Positions 1 through 8,683 of a stretch of 64,000 nucleotides of DNA are shown in pieces (the stretch's first letter is position 1; the number at the start of each line of letters is the position of its first letter). The position numbers and the translations under genes were made by a program. The DNA is from an uncultured Paracoccaceae bacterium. GTDB lineage: Bacteria; Pseudomonadota; Alphaproteobacteria; Rhodobacterales; Rhodobacteraceae. The stretch covers positions 62,001 to 126,000 of the forward strand of contig CANMMF010000002.1 in NCBI GenBank assembly GCA_947498985.1, written 5' to 3'. Under the pieces are notes generated by a model, which ran no database searches, was not told the DNA's origin, and was given only the letters and a program-made list of their open reading frames with translations.

Positions 1-307
1 CCTCCCGTGCATGGTTTCTCAGGGCCCGACGACCGATGGGATCGGGATTGTGGGCCGCTTCGCGAAGGCTGAGGCTGTCTTCGTCAAAGCGCGCGGTCTC
101 GACTTCCCGGCGGTATTGGTCAGCGCGTTGTGCGCAGGTACGTATTGCCAGGTCACCGCCGTCGTTGTGTGACAATAGCGCCCATTCCCGGGCCAATTTC
201 TGTGTCTGCCCCTGAGTTCCGCGGGCACCGTCAATCGCGGCCATCACGGGCCAGAAAACACTGTCAGAAGTGAAACGAAACATCTCCGCCGCGAACCGCG
301 AGGACAT
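1..307 (-). CDS. Partial hypothetical protein, C-terminus off the left edge
   Basis: Minus frame open from ATG at 307 to the window edge (MSSRFAAEMFRFTSDSVFWPVMAAIDGARGTQGQTQKLAREWALLSHNDGGDLAIRTCAQRADQYRREVE...); not in the ORF track because its stop lies outside the window. Family not recognised. Confidence 0.45.
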   Translation of the reverse strand, partial: MSSRFAAEMFRFTSDSVFWPVMAAIDGARGTQGQTQKLAREWALLSHNDGGDLAIRTCAQRADQYRREVETARFDEDSLSLREAAHNPDPIGRRALRNHARE

Positions 308-646
308 GGCTGACCATGGTTTTGCTGCGATGATCGCCCGACCGAACGGAGGACAAACGGTGACGACCCTAGTTGATTTGTTCGCCACTTCGTCGAGCAA
401 GGCGATGAATCAATGGACAAATGAGTGTATATGGCGATCCCTGAAGGCCTGTGTTGCGTTTCAGAGCCTTACTATATCATGCAAATTCAATTACTTGAAG
501 AGGCTCCCGAATCCTGCGTGTCATCCTTTGTGTCACCTCAGAGGATGAGCGCAGAGACTAGAGATTACAACGACAACCGTATTTGTTCACACGCAAGAAA
601 GGCAAACGCGCATAGGTGTCTGCCTCCCTTGGAACGTTGCTGAAAT

Positions 647-1192
647 CTAGCTAGCGCAGATTCGGTACACGGATCGTTCGGATATGCCCAGTTCCGAAGC
701 GATCTTCCTCTTGCTGAGGCCTTGCTTCAAGAACACCTGAGCCTGTCCTGAGAGGCGCTGGGCAGTCGGCGCACGTCCCTTGTACTTTCCTTCGGCTTTC
801 GCCCTCTGGAGTCCCTCACGCTGTCGTTCCAGCATCATCTCCCGCTCGAACTGAGCCACAGACCCCAGGACGTTCAGCATCAGCTTTCCGGTTGCGGTGG
901 TGGTATCCAGACCAAGACTGAGAATGCGAAGGCCCACGCCCTTGCTGTCGAGTTCTTCTATCAGCTCCCCCAGATGCCTGACGGATCGTGCCAGCCTGTC
1001 GAGCTTGGTCACAACAAACACGTCGCCTTCGCGACAAAACCCGATGGCTTCTTTCAACTGCCCGCGTTTGGATACAGAGCTTGTCTGTTCCCGCCAAAGC
1101 TTCTCGCAACCTGCCTTCTCCAATTCGTCGATCTGCGCCTGAAGACCGGCGATCTGTTCCAACGTGGACGTTCTTGCATAGCCTACCAGCAT
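647..1192 (-). CDS. Serine site-specific recombinase (resolvase/invertase family)
   Basis: MLVGYARTSTLEQ N-terminus, VTKLDRLARSVRHL, GKLMLNVLGSVAQFEREMMLERQREG and C-terminal HTH (LSKRKIASELGISERSVYR) are typical of the family. Confidence 0.93.
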   Translation of the reverse strand: MLVGYARTSTLEQIAGLQAQIDELEKAGCEKLWREQTSSVSKRGQLKEAIGFCREGDVFVVTKLDRLARSVRHLGELIEELDSKGVGLRILSLGLDTTTATGKLMLNVLGSVAQFEREMMLERQREGLQRAKAEGKYKGRAPTAQRLSGQAQVFLKQGLSKRKIASELGISERSVYRICAS

Positions 1193-1450
1193 GGTAAGTC
1201 TCCCTGTCTGCCAATGATGTCTAAGAGGTTGAGGCAGGATGTCTGCCAAAAGCCGAAAACGACTTCATTGTCCGCCCATCCCGCTACATCTGACGGTTGC
1301 CACACGGGCAAGGTCTTGTGGCAGGCGGTCAAGGGAAAGGGTTGTGGTTTCTTGCGTCCGAAAGGGGGGTGGGGGTAGATTTCGAAGGACTTCAAAAAAG
1401 GGGGAGGGTTTACTGGTTATTATTATGTTGGTTGAGGCTTTGTGGTTTTC

Positions 1451-1577
1451 GGCCCAAACTTGCCGTTCACCGGCCAGTCAAGATGCTGCGGTCGCAGCCC
1501 GCTTAGCGGCCATTCGCTGCGGTAGGGAAGTATTTGGGTCCGGCACTGGGAAAGGTGCGGGACGTAGCTGCCGTTGG
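1451..1577 (+). repeat. Dispersed intergenic repeat, copy 1 (core 1493-1522)
   Basis: ggcccaaa...gatgctgcggtcgcagcccgcttagcggccattcgctgcgg; shares the core with copies at ~3356, ~4869 and ~8730. Confidence 0.75.
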
Positions 1578-1614
1578 CCGCACAGGCAAGATAAGTCGGA
1601 GGCGAACACCCAGG

Positions 1615-2805
1615 TTACCCGGTCAAGAACTCCGCAAGAGTGCGATTGTAGCGCTCCCAGCATGGACTGCCGTGCAAGGGCACGTGGTTGGTCGTCTCCA
1701 GCACCACCAGTTCGGCGCCCGGAATGCCCACCGCCAACTTCTGCGCCTGCGACAGCGGATGTACGGCGTCATCACGCGCATGCAGGAGCAACACCGGGCA
1801 GCGCACTTGGCCGAGGAGATGCGCGACGGACGCGTGGTTGGTCGCGTCCCGGGTGCGCAGCATCATCTCGGGCGAGGAGGCGGCCTGCGTCATGCGCAGG
1901 ACCTGGCGCGTTTCCTCCACGGGACCTTCGGGAAAGTAGGCCATCGCAAAGGCGCTCGCGAAGGCGCTTTCGGGCCTCGCCCAGCCCTCGGCGATCAGGC
2001 CTCTCAAGGCGTCGGGCGCGACCTCGGCGCCGCGCCGCGACCGTCCCTCGACGAACCCGCCCACGATCGCCAGCCGCGTCAGCCGCTCGGGGTAGAGCGC
2101 CGCGAAGGTCAGCGCGGGAATGCATCCGCCCGAATAGGACACCGCGGCAAAGCGCTCGAAGCCTGCCGCATCGGCGACCGCGGCCGCATCGCGCGCCTCG
2201 GTCTCGAAGTCGACGTCGCGCAGGACACGTCCCGACTGGCCGCTGCCCACGTTGTCGAAGCGCAGGTATCGGGTGTGGAGCGCCATGGGCGAGATCCAGG
2301 AGCGGTGAAGTCCGTAGGCCCATTCCGTTTCCAGGTCCTGGAGGGACGGAGGGCCGAACCGAAGCACGGGCGGGCCCTCGCCGCTGACGGCATAGGCGAT
2401 CGCACTACCATCCTCGCTCAGGCAATAGCGGATCCGCTGGGCCGCTGCGGCCGACGCCGGCGCCGCGACCGCACGCGGGCCGGCCGCCTCATCCGAGACC
2501 TCCGCCACGAGCATCAGCCCCCGCCGCGCCACGGTTCGGATCACCGTCTGCGCCTTGCCGGTGTCGCCCACGGCCTTCCGCGCGGCCGCGATGCACGCGG
2601 AGATCGCGGACTCCGACACGATCCGCCCGCCCCAGACCTCGTCCACCAGCCGGTCGCGCGTCACCAGGTCCCCGGCATTTCGTACCAACAGATGGATCAG
2701 ATCGAATACCTTGGGTTCCACGGCCACCGCGCTGCCGCTGCGCGTCAGCGTCAAGCGGGCGTCATCCAGCGTGCAATCAGCGAAATGGTGCTCCATGTCC
2801 TTCAA
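1615..2805 (-). CDS. N-terminal winged-helix (Trans_reg_C type) DNA-binding domain fused to alpha/beta hydrolase
   Basis: N-terminus VEPKVFDLIHLLVRNAGDLVTRDRLVDEVWGGRIVSESAISACIAAARKAVGD resembles OmpR/CadC-type winged helix; C-terminal half has the nucleophile-elbow-like VSYSGG and the LLLHARDDAVHP and NHVPLHGSP hydrolase motifs. Confidence 0.85.
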   Translation of the reverse strand: MKDMEHHFADCTLDDARLTLTRSGSAVAVEPKVFDLIHLLVRNAGDLVTRDRLVDEVWGGRIVSESAISACIAAARKAVGDTGKAQTVIRTVARRGLMLVAEVSDEAAGPRAVAAPASAAAAQRIRYCLSEDGSAIAYAVSGEGPPVLRFGPPSLQDLETEWAYGLHRSWISPMALHTRYLRFDNVGSGQSGRVLRDVDFETEARDAAAVADAAGFERFAAVSYSGGCIPALTFAALYPERLTRLAIVGGFVEGRSRRGAEVAPDALRGLIAEGWARPESAFASAFAMAYFPEGPVEETRQVLRMTQAASSPEMMLRTRDATNHASVAHLLGQVRCPVLLLHARDDAVHPLSQAQKLAVGIPGAELVVLETTNHVPLHGSPCWERYNRTLAEFLTG

Positions 2806-2950
2806 GTTACGCCACTTTTTCGGCTCTGTCCTACAAGTTTAAGCAGTCCAAACGGTTTCCCAAGGCAATCCCAAGGATTTCCAAGGGTCCACCTCAAGCA
2901 GGGGCGCAAAAGATCAGGCACCGTCGGAGCATCAACCAAGGAGCCACGTC

Positions 2951-3145
2951 ATGATGACCCCGATGCACACCGACCTGATGAAATACAGCGTACCCTCAGC
3001 ACCGACCAAGCATGAGCGCCAAACACTCCGCGCCCGTCGGCAGGCCCGCCGCGCCGCGTTCTCCGCCTTCATCAAAAAGGTCTTATTGCACGTCTCGCGC
3101 TTCTCGGTGGCTCTGAAGCGGCTACGCGTTAACTCGCAGTTCTAA
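2951..3145 (+). CDS. Small basic hypothetical protein
   Basis: 64 codons, aaggag upstream of ATG, divergent from the hydrolase gene; Arg/Lys-rich. Confidence 0.4.
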   Translation: MMTPMHTDLMKYSVPSAPTKHERQTLRARRQARRAAFSAFIKKVLLHVSRFSVALKRLRVNSQF

Positions 3146-3308
3146 TCTCCGCTCTTCGACACTGTGGAGTATAGGCTAAGCTGCGGCAAACGATTTGTGC
3201 CTACCATTCTCAAAGACTACCACGCAACGGATCAATGTCGCGGAAGGGCTCTTCACGGCCATCGGAGCGACCGCAGCATTCCGTGAAAAAACTCGGACCG
3301 TATCGAAG

Positions 3309-3440
3309 AGGACGGCCCAAAGCCGTCCTCCAGCCGTACCTTGCTATGCTGCATCCGCAGCCCGCTTAGCAGTCATTCGCTGTGGGCGCGAAATCAGTCG
3401 CTCATTCGATGACTGCATCGCCGGACAAAACCGACCTTGC
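3309..3440 (+). repeat. Dispersed intergenic repeat, copy 2 (core 3356-3385)
   Basis: ggacggcccaaagccgtcc hairpin followed by cgcagcccgcttagcagtcattcgctgtgg. Confidence 0.75.
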
Positions 3441-3480
3441 AGATGGCAATTCGAACGTCTGCTCGGTCGCAAGCTAAATG

Positions 3481-3951
3481 TCATTGAAGACTTTCAACTA
3501 CCCCCCAGAAGTTTGCCCAAGCCGCTTCCATTTCGCCGGGTATTCCGCTTTCGTCACCCATGACGAACTGTTCAGGCGTCACCCAATCGATGTTTAGCTG
3601 TAAAGCCGCCGCGCACAATTGCTCGACCTGCTGCTCATTCAAATCAGCACCAAGAATGTGCGGTAGGCTTTCCATCCCAGAAGCCATTTGGCTCAGCGTG
3701 GCGACCGCAGGTGTAAGTTCTGCCAGTTCTGCATCTTCAGGAAAAGCAACAACAAGCATCTCAATTTGGGAAAAGTCTCGATCTCTTTTGCCTCCGCAAG
3801 CCCACTTCACCGCCAAAGGCTGAAGCACAAATTCGAACCCAAAAAATACATTCCCGATTGGATGCTGGTTCTGTGCGGTTGCCACTGGCCCAGTCATTGT
3901 GATGCAGAGAACCAGCAGTCCAGTCGACACAAATGATAAGCTTGGATGCAC
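3481..3951 (-). CDS. Hypothetical secreted protein
   Basis: 156 codons with N-terminal signal-peptide-like segment (LSFVSTGLLVLCITMTGPVATAQ). Confidence 0.55.
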   Translation of the reverse strand: MHPSLSFVSTGLLVLCITMTGPVATAQNQHPIGNVFFGFEFVLQPLAVKWACGGKRDRDFSQIEMLVVAFPEDAELAELTPAVATLSQMASGMESLPHILGADLNEQQVEQLCAAALQLNIDWVTPEQFVMGDESGIPGEMEAAWANFWGVVESLQ

Positions 3952-4168
3952 TGCTTCTCCTTAAGGACAATACCGGTTCGGATAGCTCAACCATTGCACC
4001 TCGAAAACCAGATGCCAATCGAGAAAGCTGCCATTCGTGCATAATGCAGAATTTGAAAGTTTGGGCTCCTTGCGGACATCGGATGTGGCGCGCAGCAATC
4101 CTGTGATACGGTCCCTGGTCAACGTCGGGTTGTCGTTGTGGAGGGCATGGCGGATCGGAGGATCAGTC

Positions 4169-4801
4169 ATGGAAACACCAAACCTACCAGCCATTCGGGC
4201 ACTTCGCCCTGCATGGAACAAAGGTCGCATCGTCGGTCAAAAACGACCGCTGAAGCCAAAGCACGTCTGGGCAATCCGTGTTCGCCTTGAATTGGCAGAA
4301 AATCATCGCGACCTCGCGCTGTTCAACATGGCAATCGACAGCAAGCTTCGAGGCTGCGACCTGGTGAAGATGAAAGTTGTCGACGTCATGGCATCTGGCC
4401 AGATCAAAGAACGGGCTTCCGTGTTGCAAAGCAAAACGCAAAAACCGGTGCGCTTTGAGATATCCGAAGGCACAAGAGCCTCGGTCGAGAAGTGGATGGA
4501 GGATGAATTCATGGTCGGCTCAGAGTACCTTTGGCCGGGCCGCTTCCATGAGCGTCTTCATATCTCGACTCGCCAGTACGCGCGGATCGTCCGCGATTGG
4601 GTCACTTCGATCGGATTAGAGGCGAGTGCCTACGGCACGCATTCGATGAGGCGAACAAAGGTAACCCAGATCTACAAGAAGACCGGCAACTTGCGGGCGG
4701 TTCAGCTTCTGCTTGGGCACACCAAGATGGACAGCACAGTCCGGTACTTGGGCGTCGAACTTGAAGACGCGCTAGCAATCGCCGAGGCCATTGAAATCTA
4801 A
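4169..4801 (+). CDS. Short tyrosine recombinase/integrase (catalytic domain only)
   Basis: IDSKLRGCDLVKMKVVDV, HSMRRTKVTQIYKKTGNLRAVQLLLGHTKMDSTVRYLG: R...HxxR...H...Y signature; no room for a long N-terminal core-binding domain. Confidence 0.9.
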   Translation: METPNLPAIRALRPAWNKGRIVGQKRPLKPKHVWAIRVRLELAENHRDLALFNMAIDSKLRGCDLVKMKVVDVMASGQIKERASVLQSKTQKPVRFEISEGTRASVEKWMEDEFMVGSEYLWPGRFHERLHISTRQYARIVRDWVTSIGLEASAYGTHSMRRTKVTQIYKKTGNLRAVQLLLGHTKMDSTVRYLGVELEDALAIAEAIEI

Positions 4802-4823
4802 CAACTTCGGGCCGTCGTCGCTG

Positions 4824-4950
4824 GCGGCCCAATCCGGTCACTCGACCCGAATCCAGATTGCTGCAAACGCAGTCCGCATTCCGGCCATTCGCTGCGGCAG
4901 CGAAATCTGAGCTAGCCCGAACTCACAGATTACGGGACGAAGCGACCGTC
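4824..4950 (+). repeat. Dispersed intergenic repeat, copy 3 (core 4869-4898)
   Basis: cgcagtccgcattccggccattcgctgcgg...gaactcacagattacgggacga, shared with copy 4 (gaactcacacatcgcgggacga). Confidence 0.75.
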
Positions 4951-5103
4951 TCCATCTCGTGGCCGAATGTTTGCTTTTAACAGTTCTATCCAGTGATCCC
5001 CCACCAACAAAGTCAAGAGAACGGCAAGGGGGGGGTGGGTCTTTGTTGCAAATCTGGAGGCGGACAGGTCGAACGCCTAGGGTGTTTTGCACCTCCACTC
5101 AGG

Positions 5104-5598
5104 CTATTGTCCTGGCCTCTCAAAGCCTGCATCGGGCGTATCGTGGCGCAGCCAGACCATACGATCCAGAAACCAAAGCTTGCCGCCGATGATCAGAGTT
5201 AGGCCGGCGACAACGGCCCAAAAGTTGAATTGCCAAAGCCCCCAAACAAGCGGAATCAGTCCCAGTCCGCTTGCAATTGCAATAACGACGGGCATGCGGT
5301 CGTGATGCACCGGGATTTTCCGGTGTTTCCGGCCCAACCAAATACGTTCGCCCACAATCGCCTGTGACATCCAGTTTTCAACTGAATTCGGCGCAGAGAA
5401 CGCGCGAGGATTCCACCATGTCCAAAGCACAACCAGCGACGCAAACAGCAGACTCCACCAACCAATCCAATTGCGGCTCCAAATTGCCAAGGCGAACAGG
5501 ATCGGGATCGCCATGCGACTCCATCCACTCCATTGGTTGGTATGACGGTCCCAAACAGCATCCGACATGCTCATGACCCTCTCAAGTCGATTGCCCAT
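5104..5598 (-). CDS. DUF6653-like membrane protein
   Basis: WDRHTNQWSGWSR..., WWNPRAFSAP..., GERIW pattern and several hydrophobic helices; family assignment from memory. Confidence 0.65.
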   Translation of the reverse strand: MGNRLERVMSMSDAVWDRHTNQWSGWSRMAIPILFALAIWSRNWIGWWSLLFASLVVLWTWWNPRAFSAPNSVENWMSQAIVGERIWLGRKHRKIPVHHDRMPVVIAIASGLGLIPLVWGLWQFNFWAVVAGLTLIIGGKLWFLDRMVWLRHDTPDAGFERPGQ

Positions 5599-5613
5599 GT
5601 GCTTGCCCCGGCC

Positions 5614-6723
5614 CTATGTGCCTATCATCCGGCTTTCCAATGGCCATCTCGGACTAGGACCGGTCGGTGCGGCATATCCGATGCGGGCTAGCATCTGCAC
5701 CGTTTCGCCAGGCTCCGCCAACAACTCATGGACTTGCGTATATAGCGCCGCTTGTTCTTCATACTCTTGCAATGACTGGCTGAGCGGTTGCATCGCCACC
5801 CCTCGGGAGGTCGCCGCAAGGTGCAACCTCACCCACATCCGACCGGCCTCAATCTGATCGCGCCGCGTGTTGCCGGATGTCTTGACTGTAACATACGCGG
5901 ACGTGGCATTCTGTGCCGACCGGAGAAAGTCAACCGCCTGCCTGAACTCTGCGCTTTCAGGGTCGGATTGGCCATCACGCGTGATCCATCCTGCAAGCAT
6001 CATGCCCTCCAGCATTGGTCCGCGAAGAGAAATCCCATCTGGGTTGGCATTGATTTCATGCTTGCCGAATCGCATCAAGTTCATGCTTTCCATATGCGTG
6101 CGGTGCGTGGTCATCTCGGTGTAGGTTGCGTTCCAGGTGAGTGTCCGCAAAGTGTCGACGCGGTCCGGCTCTGTGATAATTTCGGACGCTTCGGGTGCCA
6201 TCGCGAGTAATGCCCCGGTCTCTGGCACACGGGCCTCGTAGGCAAGGCGGTTCGTGTGGCGCGACAACACATTCCTGAACAATGGGTCCGGTATTCCTCC
6301 GCTTACAAGTGCAATATCGGCCACGGGACCGCCCTCGCCTTCAGGAAACAACTCCATCTCTGCCACAAACCCTTGTTCTGCAGCCGCTTGGCGGAAAAGT
6401 TCCAAGAAACACCCCATTCCGATCGTCAATTGCCGGTCGTAAGGATCGGTCTCGGGTAGGTTTCGGTTGGCGTCGCGCCAAATGCGGACACGATCGGTTC
6501 CGATCAGTCCAGCTTGCCATGGCTGCCGGTTGTGGGGGTTCGGTGCAAGGATTGCCCAGCTGAGTGCTGCCATTCTTGGATCGCTATATCCGCCAACACT
6601 CTCCCAAGGGGCCAGGGCCGAATTGGGACGTCTGGTTGCCGCAAAACCTCCTGCAGCAGCAGCGGTGGCGACAATAAATCCACCCCCAATGAGTGCGACA
6701 GTCTTTCTTCTCGAAAGTGTCAT
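5614..6723 (-). CDS. Acg/nitroreductase-like FMN-binding oxidoreductase with Tat-like signal
   Basis: MTLSRRKTVALIGGGFIVATAAAAGG twin-Arg-like N-terminus; LAPNPHNRQPWQAGLIG near the N-terminus as in nitroreductase-fold proteins. Confidence 0.75.
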   Translation of the reverse strand: MTLSRRKTVALIGGGFIVATAAAAGGFAATRRPNSALAPWESVGGYSDPRMAALSWAILAPNPHNRQPWQAGLIGTDRVRIWRDANRNLPETDPYDRQLTIGMGCFLELFRQAAAEQGFVAEMELFPEGEGGPVADIALVSGGIPDPLFRNVLSRHTNRLAYEARVPETGALLAMAPEASEIITEPDRVDTLRTLTWNATYTEMTTHRTHMESMNLMRFGKHEINANPDGISLRGPMLEGMMLAGWITRDGQSDPESAEFRQAVDFLRSAQNATSAYVTVKTSGNTRRDQIEAGRMWVRLHLAATSRGVAMQPLSQSLQEYEEQAALYTQVHELLAEPGETVQMLARIGYAAPTGPSPRWPLESRMIGT

Positions 6724-6736
6724 GAAAGCCTCCTTC

Positions 6737-7345
6737 TCATATGGTTGATGTGCTCTTCTTTGCGCCGATCCTGTCTCGGCGCGCCTCGGACAAGACTACT
6801 GAGATACCCCACAGTCCTGTGCTCATGGGGGCAAGCGCGGTCCACATGCCTGGGAAGTAGTCGTAGCCTCCGCCGTGAAGGATGGCCTCACGCATTGGGA
6901 AGATTAGATAATGCGTCGGCTCGCCCAGAAGCATTCCTACGAAGATGAACGAGGAGATATAGCCCCCCAGCGGGTTGCGCCGGGCAATGGCGTAAGCGCC
7001 GAATATCCAAAGCACGGGGAACGCGTGGCCAATCGTTAAAAGAAACTGTTCGTTGCTCCAATCGCCATTTGTGATCCGCGAGATGCGACCAGCGAAGTCG
7101 AACGCATACTCTTCGATGATGTGAAGCATCAGAAGGGATGCCGTGAACAGGTAGGGCGGCAATAGAAGGTTGGGGTCGGTTGGGTGGCGGAAGCTGGTCA
7201 GCAACCAGAAGACGATGCCAGCACCGAAAGCGCCGAGTCCAATAATGAGAGTTGGCATCACACCGGCGGTGTGAAACAGATGGCCTGAGAAGCCGATCGA
7301 AACAACTGCCGCGATGGCGAAGTATATGATATCGATTATTTTCAT
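6737..7345 (-). CDS. Integral membrane protein with HxxEE motif
   Basis: Multiple hydrophobic segments; LHIIEEYAFDF matches HxxEE, plus conserved-looking GHAFP. Confidence 0.6.
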   Translation of the reverse strand: MKIIDIIYFAIAAVVSIGFSGHLFHTAGVMPTLIIGLGAFGAGIVFWLLTSFRHPTDPNLLLPPYLFTASLLMLHIIEEYAFDFAGRISRITNGDWSNEQFLLTIGHAFPVLWIFGAYAIARRNPLGGYISSFIFVGMLLGEPTHYLIFPMREAILHGGGYDYFPGMWTALAPMSTGLWGISVVLSEARRDRIGAKKSTSTI

Positions 7346-8001
7346 GGTTGCCCCCCCAATTTATTGCGCAACATGAAGCGGAGGCTGATGATGCCTGCGC
7401 AAACGGAAAAAATTCCGGAATACATACCGGGAACCGCACCGGAAGTTTCCGGTGCATTGACCCAAAGCATTACGTTGCACAGGGGAAGGACGATGCTCCA
7501 GATGCTCAAGAGCACCATGGCATAGCCACCTGCTCGGACATGGTAGAATGCCAGGCCGCTCCCGAGGAGCCAGACGAACGTGCCGCCCAGTCCCAGGGAA
7601 ATAGCCAAGCTGAAATCGGTCAGGACGTTGGCGGGTTGGATCAGGCCAGGGAACGTTTGGGTGATGACAATGGCATAGTGAGAGGCAGTCAATTCCGCCC
7701 AGAAAACCAGCATGGCAACAACCAGAAGGATGTGGTTCGGTAACGCGCGACGGGTGACCGGATGATGGTAGCCGATCCGCAACCAAATCATGAACGCACT
7801 GCACATGGCGACGGCTGAAACGCTTCCCAACCAGACGCCAAGATACAAACAGATCGCAACCAACGCTGTAAGCGAGAGGCTCGCCACGGCCGCTGCAGGC
7901 AACCAGACGGGTGGTGCAAACGGGATCGGCCGGTCGTCCAACATACCGTCAAAGGGGAAGGTCACAGAATCAATCCGCACATATAGTTGCATAGTACACA
8001 T
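7342..8001 (-). CDS. Polytopic membrane protein
   Basis: Several TM segments; stop overlaps the start of the downstream gene (ATGA-type overlap at 7342-7345), suggesting one operon. Confidence 0.6.
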   Translation of the reverse strand: MCTMQLYVRIDSVTFPFDGMLDDRPIPFAPPVWLPAAAVASLSLTALVAICLYLGVWLGSVSAVAMCSAFMIWLRIGYHHPVTRRALPNHILLVVAMLVFWAELTASHYAIVITQTFPGLIQPANVLTDFSLAISLGLGGTFVWLLGSGLAFYHVRAGGYAMVLLSIWSIVLPLCNVMLWVNAPETSGAVPGMYSGIFSVCAGIISLRFMLRNKLGGQP

Positions 8002-8044
8002 ATGCTGGGGGAATGGTGGCCGTCAAGGTAGTTGCACTATGCAC
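7987..8044. promoter_or_regulatory. Candidate MarR operator region in divergent promoter
   Basis: TTGCATAGT at 7987-7995 and its inverted near-copy ACTATGCAC at 8036-8044; also GCATA-N7-TATGC (7989-8005) and TGCA-CTA-TGCA palindromes. Confidence 0.4.
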
Positions 8045-8086
8045 GCAATTCCGCCAATGTGCGTGGACTTACAAAAAGGCCTCGGC

Positions 8087-8542
8087 ATGGATTACGAGAG
8101 CGTTCTTATCTACTGGATCAATCTGGTCAGCTTCCAATCCCGCAGGGAACTTTCGCGCCGGTTCGCCGAGGCCGGGGAACAAATCGCCGCAGAGGAGTGG
8201 GCATGCCTGTTGACGCTTTGGAAAAATGGGCCTCTTTCGCCCAGTAAAATTGCTGAAGGCACGGTGCGAGACAGGACAACTTCAACGCGCCTAATCGATC
8301 GGCTGGAAAGAAAAGGTATCGTGAGGCGTGTCAGCGATGAATCAGATAGGCGGCGCGTGATCGTGGAACTTACGGAGAGAGGTGAAAGCCTGCGCGAAAT
8401 CTTGGTGCCGATTGCCAAAAAATACATCGGCGAAGCGACAGGCGATATCGATCCTGAACATCTTCGAATTTCACTGGAGACAGTAAGAAAGATCTCACGG
8501 CGTCTGGACATGTTGGCCAAGAAAACACGAACTTCTGCTTGA
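8087..8542 (+). CDS. MarR family transcriptional regulator
   Basis: LTLWKNGPLSPSKIAEGTVRDRTTSTRLIDRLERKGIVRRVSDESDRRRVIVELTERG: MarR winged-helix and DxRxxxVxLT wing. Confidence 0.93.
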   Translation: MDYESVLIYWINLVSFQSRRELSRRFAEAGEQIAAEEWACLLTLWKNGPLSPSKIAEGTVRDRTTSTRLIDRLERKGIVRRVSDESDRRRVIVELTERGESLREILVPIAKKYIGEATGDIDPEHLRISLETVRKISRRLDMLAKKTRTSA

Positions 8543-8683
8543 TCGATATCGAGCTGCCAGCCGTACAGCGCACATCATCAAGAGCGACCGTTCAAAGATC
8601 GCACAGCGTTGGTCAAAGAGGGCTCTCTGCGGCCCTCGGATGCAGCGCGGCATCGGAATGGTTTGGCGCGCACTGCGGGGCAA

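Noticed and set aside
1239-2387. 382-aa Arg/Pro-rich plus-strand ORF
   Set aside because: Low-complexity antisense frame covering repeat copy 1 and the hydrolase gene.
3195-3563. 122-aa plus-strand ORF
   Set aside because: Mostly translation of the dispersed repeat (AARLAVIRCGRE), recurring in other spurious ORFs.
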